A stretch of DNA of 9,200 nt from Coprenecus sp964640305 (lineage in GTDB: Bacteria > Bacteroidota > Bacteroidia > Bacteroidales > UBA932): positions 1 through 9,200 of the forward strand of contig CAZXFF010000063.1 of assembly GCA_964640305.1 (NCBI GenBank), in the 5' to 3' direction. This document shows positions 7,111 through 9,200 of this stretch, one piece after another. The notes under the pieces are model-generated. The model was not told the origin of the DNA and ran no database searches. It saw nothing but the letters and a program-made list of their open reading frames with translations. Made by a program: the position numbers and the translations under genes. Numbering within the stretch: position 1 is the stretch's first letter; each line of letters opens with the position of its first letter.

Positions 7111-8397
7111 TTAGTTGTTATGCAGTGTTGACAAATATATTTCCTTGACTTTTAATGCAGCGTTGTTCCATTTGAGCGAATCGACTTCCTCCAGACCGCA
7201 TCTGGAAGCCATTCTGCCAAGAGCCGGATATTTCAACAGGGCATACATGGCATCGGCAAGTGCATCGATGTCCCAGAAATCCACTTTTATGGAATGCTTC
7301 AGGACTTCTGCCACACCTGACTGCTTTGAAATTATAGTAGGAACACCTGTCTTCATGGCCTCAAGAGGGGAAATCCCGAACGGTTCGGAAACTGATGGCA
7401 TCACATATACATCAGAAAGAGCAAACATACGGCTCACATCCGCACCTCTCAGGAATCCGGTAAAATGGAATCTGTCGGCAATTCCCAACTTCGCAACACG
7501 TCTGATGGACCTGTTCATAAGGTCTCCGCTGCCGGCCATTACGAACCTTGCAGACGGATAACGTTTAAGGACCTTGCTGGCCGCTTCAATAAAATATTCA
7601 GGGCCTTTCTGGAATGTAATCCTGCCAAGGAATGTAACGACCTTGTCCGGTACGCCCCTGCGTACCTCTATTTCTCCCTTATTGCTGAAGTCCACTGCAT
7701 TATGGACAGTAACCACTTTTTCAGGAGATATTCCGTATTTGCTGATTACGGTATTTCTGGTAAGGTTGCTTACAGTAATGACCCTGTCGGCTGCTTCCAT
7801 TCCCATTTTTTCCAATGCATATACCTGAGTGTTCACATTCTCCCCCGTCCTGTCGTATTCCGTAGCATGTACATGGATTACCAGCGGTTTCCCGGTAAGC
7901 CTCTTCGCAGCAATACCGGCGGCATATGTCAGCCAGTCATGGGCATGGATAACATCAAAATCATTCTGCAACGCAATCGTTCCTCCCACCAGAGCATATC
8001 TGGCAACCTCCTCCATAAGGTTTGAACCGTATTTCCCGGAGAATTTGTATTTCTGTTTGAAATTGATCCTGAATTCTTCTGCCTGGGAGAGTCTGTCCTT
8101 CTCCACCATTTCAGTGAATTCTTCAGGATTGACATATGGAATCATGTTGGTACCAATCCTCAGAAAGCTTATTTTCTCCAGAAACTCCACGGGATTGGCA
8201 ACGGTAGTAGCTGCTTCCACATCGCTTGCATTTATTATACGGGCCACACTTCCGTCTTCATCTCCGGAAGCGGAAGGCATGACAAACAGTACATTCACGT
8301 CATGATTGGCCAAGCCCCTTACCAGTCCGTAGCAAGCTGTTCCGAGACCGCCGGCAATATGCGGCGGGAACTCCCATCCGAACATTAATACTTTCAT
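7111..8397 (-). CDS. GT4 glycosyltransferase related to glycogen synthases
   Basis: A 428-residue cytosolic retaining glycosyltransferase with a two-domain GT-B fold. The N-terminal domain opens with MFGWEFPPHIAGGLGT (5-20), whose GGLG loop is typical of glycogen/starch synthase-like enzymes that bind a nucleotide sugar. It continues with HAHDWLTYAAG (151-161) and HVHATEYDR (175-183). The C-terminal donor domain has FLGRITFQKGPEYF (257-270), with Arg and Lys placed to bind the donor phosphates, and the E-x7-E motif EPFGISPLE (338-346). These fit the GT4 (Glycos_transf_1) family. The start codon overlaps the debranching-enzyme stop codon by one base (TAATG), a strong sign of coupled translation, and the next gene begins 7 nt after its stop. 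The likely role is adding glucose to an alpha-glucan, from ADP- or UDP-glucose. The donor cannot be read from the sequence, and another product such as a maltosyl phosphate or glycolipid is possible. Confidence 0.92.
   Translation of the reverse strand: MKVLMFGWEFPPHIAGGLGTACYGLVRGLANHDVNVLFVMPSASGDEDGSVARIINASDVEAATTVANPVEFLEKISFLRIGTNMIPYVNPEEFTEMVEKDRLSQAEEFRINFKQKYKFSGKYGSNLMEEVARYALVGGTIALQNDFDVIHAHDWLTYAAGIAAKRLTGKPLVIHVHATEYDRTGENVNTQVYALEKMGMEAADRVITVSNLTRNTVISKYGISPEKVVTVHNAVDFSNKGEIEVRRGVPDKVVTFLGRITFQKGPEYFIEAASKVLKRYPSARFVMAGSGDLMNRSIRRVAKLGIADRFHFTGFLRGADVSRMFALSDVYVMPSVSEPFGISPLEAMKTGVPTIISKQSGVAEVLKHSIKVDFWDIDALADAMYALLKYPALGRMASRCGLEEVDSLKWNNAALKVKEIYLSTLHNN
7132..7139 (-). 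promoter_or_regulatory. Possible internal -7 promoter element ahead of the GH57 gene
   Basis: TATATTTG on the minus strand, inside the last codons of the GT4 gene and 28 nt before the GH57 start, matches the Bacteroidota TAnnTTTG -7 consensus exactly. No good TTTG or TTG -33 partner is seen about 19 nt upstream. One other exact match (7421-7428) lies deep inside the GT4 gene, so chance matches do occur. It could give extra transcription of GH57, GT3-GT35 and ribF. Confidence 0.2.
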
Positions 8398-9200
8398 TAT
8401 TTCTCCTTTTTATATGTATTGACTAAGTATTCCGAACGCAGAAGCGATGCGGTAGCCACCGAACTGGAAATGGCACCGTGCGGATTATGCGGAGGATTTC
8501 CGTCATAAAGTTCGCATACGGCCCCTACCCCGTGTACCGTAATGTCTTCCTCGAATGCATTTATCAACTCCTGGGCCTGCCTGGTGAAGATGTCTCCGTA
8601 AAGCCTGAACATAGCCTCTATATAGAAAGACAGGAGCCATACTCTCGTGGATCCCTGATGATATGCATGGTCACGGCTGTCCTGATCTCCGTCATAAACC
8701 CCCTTGTAAAGAGCATTGTCCGGAGACAGGGTCCTTATGCCTCTGGCTGTCAGCAACTCTTTCTTAACGACCTCCATCACCTTCCCTTTCTGCTCATCCG
8801 TCAGAGGAGAGTATGGCAATGCACAAAGGAATATCTGGTTCGGACGCGTAAACATGTTCTGTCCTGCTTCATCGACATAGTCAGCCAACTGCTGGGCTTC
8901 ATTGTTCCAGAAAATTTCCCTGAAACTTGCCTCGACCTTTTCTTTCAGAGTTTCCCAGAAGTATATCGAGCGTTTATCGGAACCGTATTTGCTTCCCATT
9001 TCTATCATGAAAGACAGTGCATTGTACCAGAATGCGTTTGTCTCGACCTGGAACCCGCTTCTTTCCGTAACCGGATTACCGTCCTTATCATATGCATTCA
9101 TCCACGAAGAAGCCACACCGTTCAGCCTTACCCATATCAGGCCGTTATCGGCAAGACTTACCCCCATACGCTTTCCTTCCGCGTATGATTTGATTATAGC
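8397..9200 (-). CDS. Glycogen debranching enzyme, C-terminal part (amylo-alpha-1,6-glucosidase domain)
   Basis: The last 267 codons of a gene whose 5' end lies beyond the right edge. The frame stays open to position 9200, so the Met at 9167 is internal. It belongs to the (alpha/alpha)6 amylo-alpha-1,6-glucosidase domain (GDE_C, GH133), which removes the branch-point glucose after outer chains are shortened. Visible blocks, counted from the edge: VASSWMNAYDKDG (30-42), NPVTERSGFQVETNAFWYNA (43-62), FTRPNQIFLCALPYSP (about 117-132), LSPDNALYKGVYDGD (about 159-173) and HAYHQGSTRVWLLSFYIEA (178-196). Two motifs differ from the common forms: W-M-D-A reads W-M-N-A, and the GTVWPW-like segment reads GSTRVW. 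The Asp may be a catalytic acid in relatives, so activity is uncertain, though the change may be normal for this lineage. Its TAA overlaps the next ATG by one base. It is the first visible gene of the glycogen cluster. Confidence 0.9.
   Translation of the reverse strand, partial: AIIKSYAEGKRMGVSLADNGLIWVRLNGVASSWMNAYDKDGNPVTERSGFQVETNAFWYNALSFMIEMGSKYGSDKRSIYFWETLKEKVEASFREIFWNNEAQQLADYVDEAGQNMFTRPNQIFLCALPYSPLTDEQKGKVMEVVKKELLTARGIRTLSPDNALYKGVYDGDQDSRDHAYHQGSTRVWLLSFYIEAMFRLYGDIFTRQAQELINAFEEDITVHGVGAVCELYDGNPPHNPHGAISSSVATASLLRSEYLVNTYKKEK

Noticed and set aside
8478..9188. A 236-codon plus-strand open frame opposite the debranching enzyme
   Set aside because: No family resemblance; the opposite strand encodes clear GDE_C motifs across the same span.

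Overview
The window looks like a piece of a Bacteroidota (probably Bacteroidales) chromosome. The grounds are the gene families and their order, A/T-rich gene starts mostly without Shine-Dalgarno sequences, and two exact copies of the Bacteroidota -7 promoter motif TAnnTTTG next to gene starts. The species cannot be named from the sequence alone.

Layout: positions 9200 down to 344 hold one tightly packed minus-strand gene cluster. In transcription order it contains: the C-terminal part of a glycogen-debranching enzyme (amylo-alpha-1,6-glucosidase domain, running off the right edge); a GT4 glycosyltransferase that resembles glycogen synthases; a short GH57 alpha-glucan-active enzyme; a 1410-residue fusion of a eukaryote-like GT3 glycogen synthase with a GT35 alpha-glucan phosphorylase; ribF (bifunctional riboflavin kinase/FAD synthetase); and a small single-pass membrane protein of unknown function. 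Junctions are a 1-nt stop/start overlap, 7 nt, 15 nt, a 10-nt overlap and a 38-nt gap, so the first five genes are very likely co-transcribed. The last gene may also have its own promoter.

Together the first four genes form a storage-polysaccharide module. The GT3 and GT4 enzymes can extend alpha-1,4-glucan, GH57 may branch or trim it, GT35 releases glucose-1-phosphate, and the debranching enzyme clears branch points. Synthesis and breakdown are joined in one polypeptide in the GT3-GT35 protein. ribF appears to be a housekeeping passenger coupled to the end of the operon.

Positions 1-343 contain no convincing protein gene. On the plus strand this stretch has several nested inverted repeats and a 5' segment very close to conserved region I of bacterial RNase P RNA, with a possible partner strand near position 315. 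It may be a diverged or decayed RNase P RNA, or another structured RNA running convergently to the operon; most other RNase P landmarks were not found. This is the least explained part of the window.
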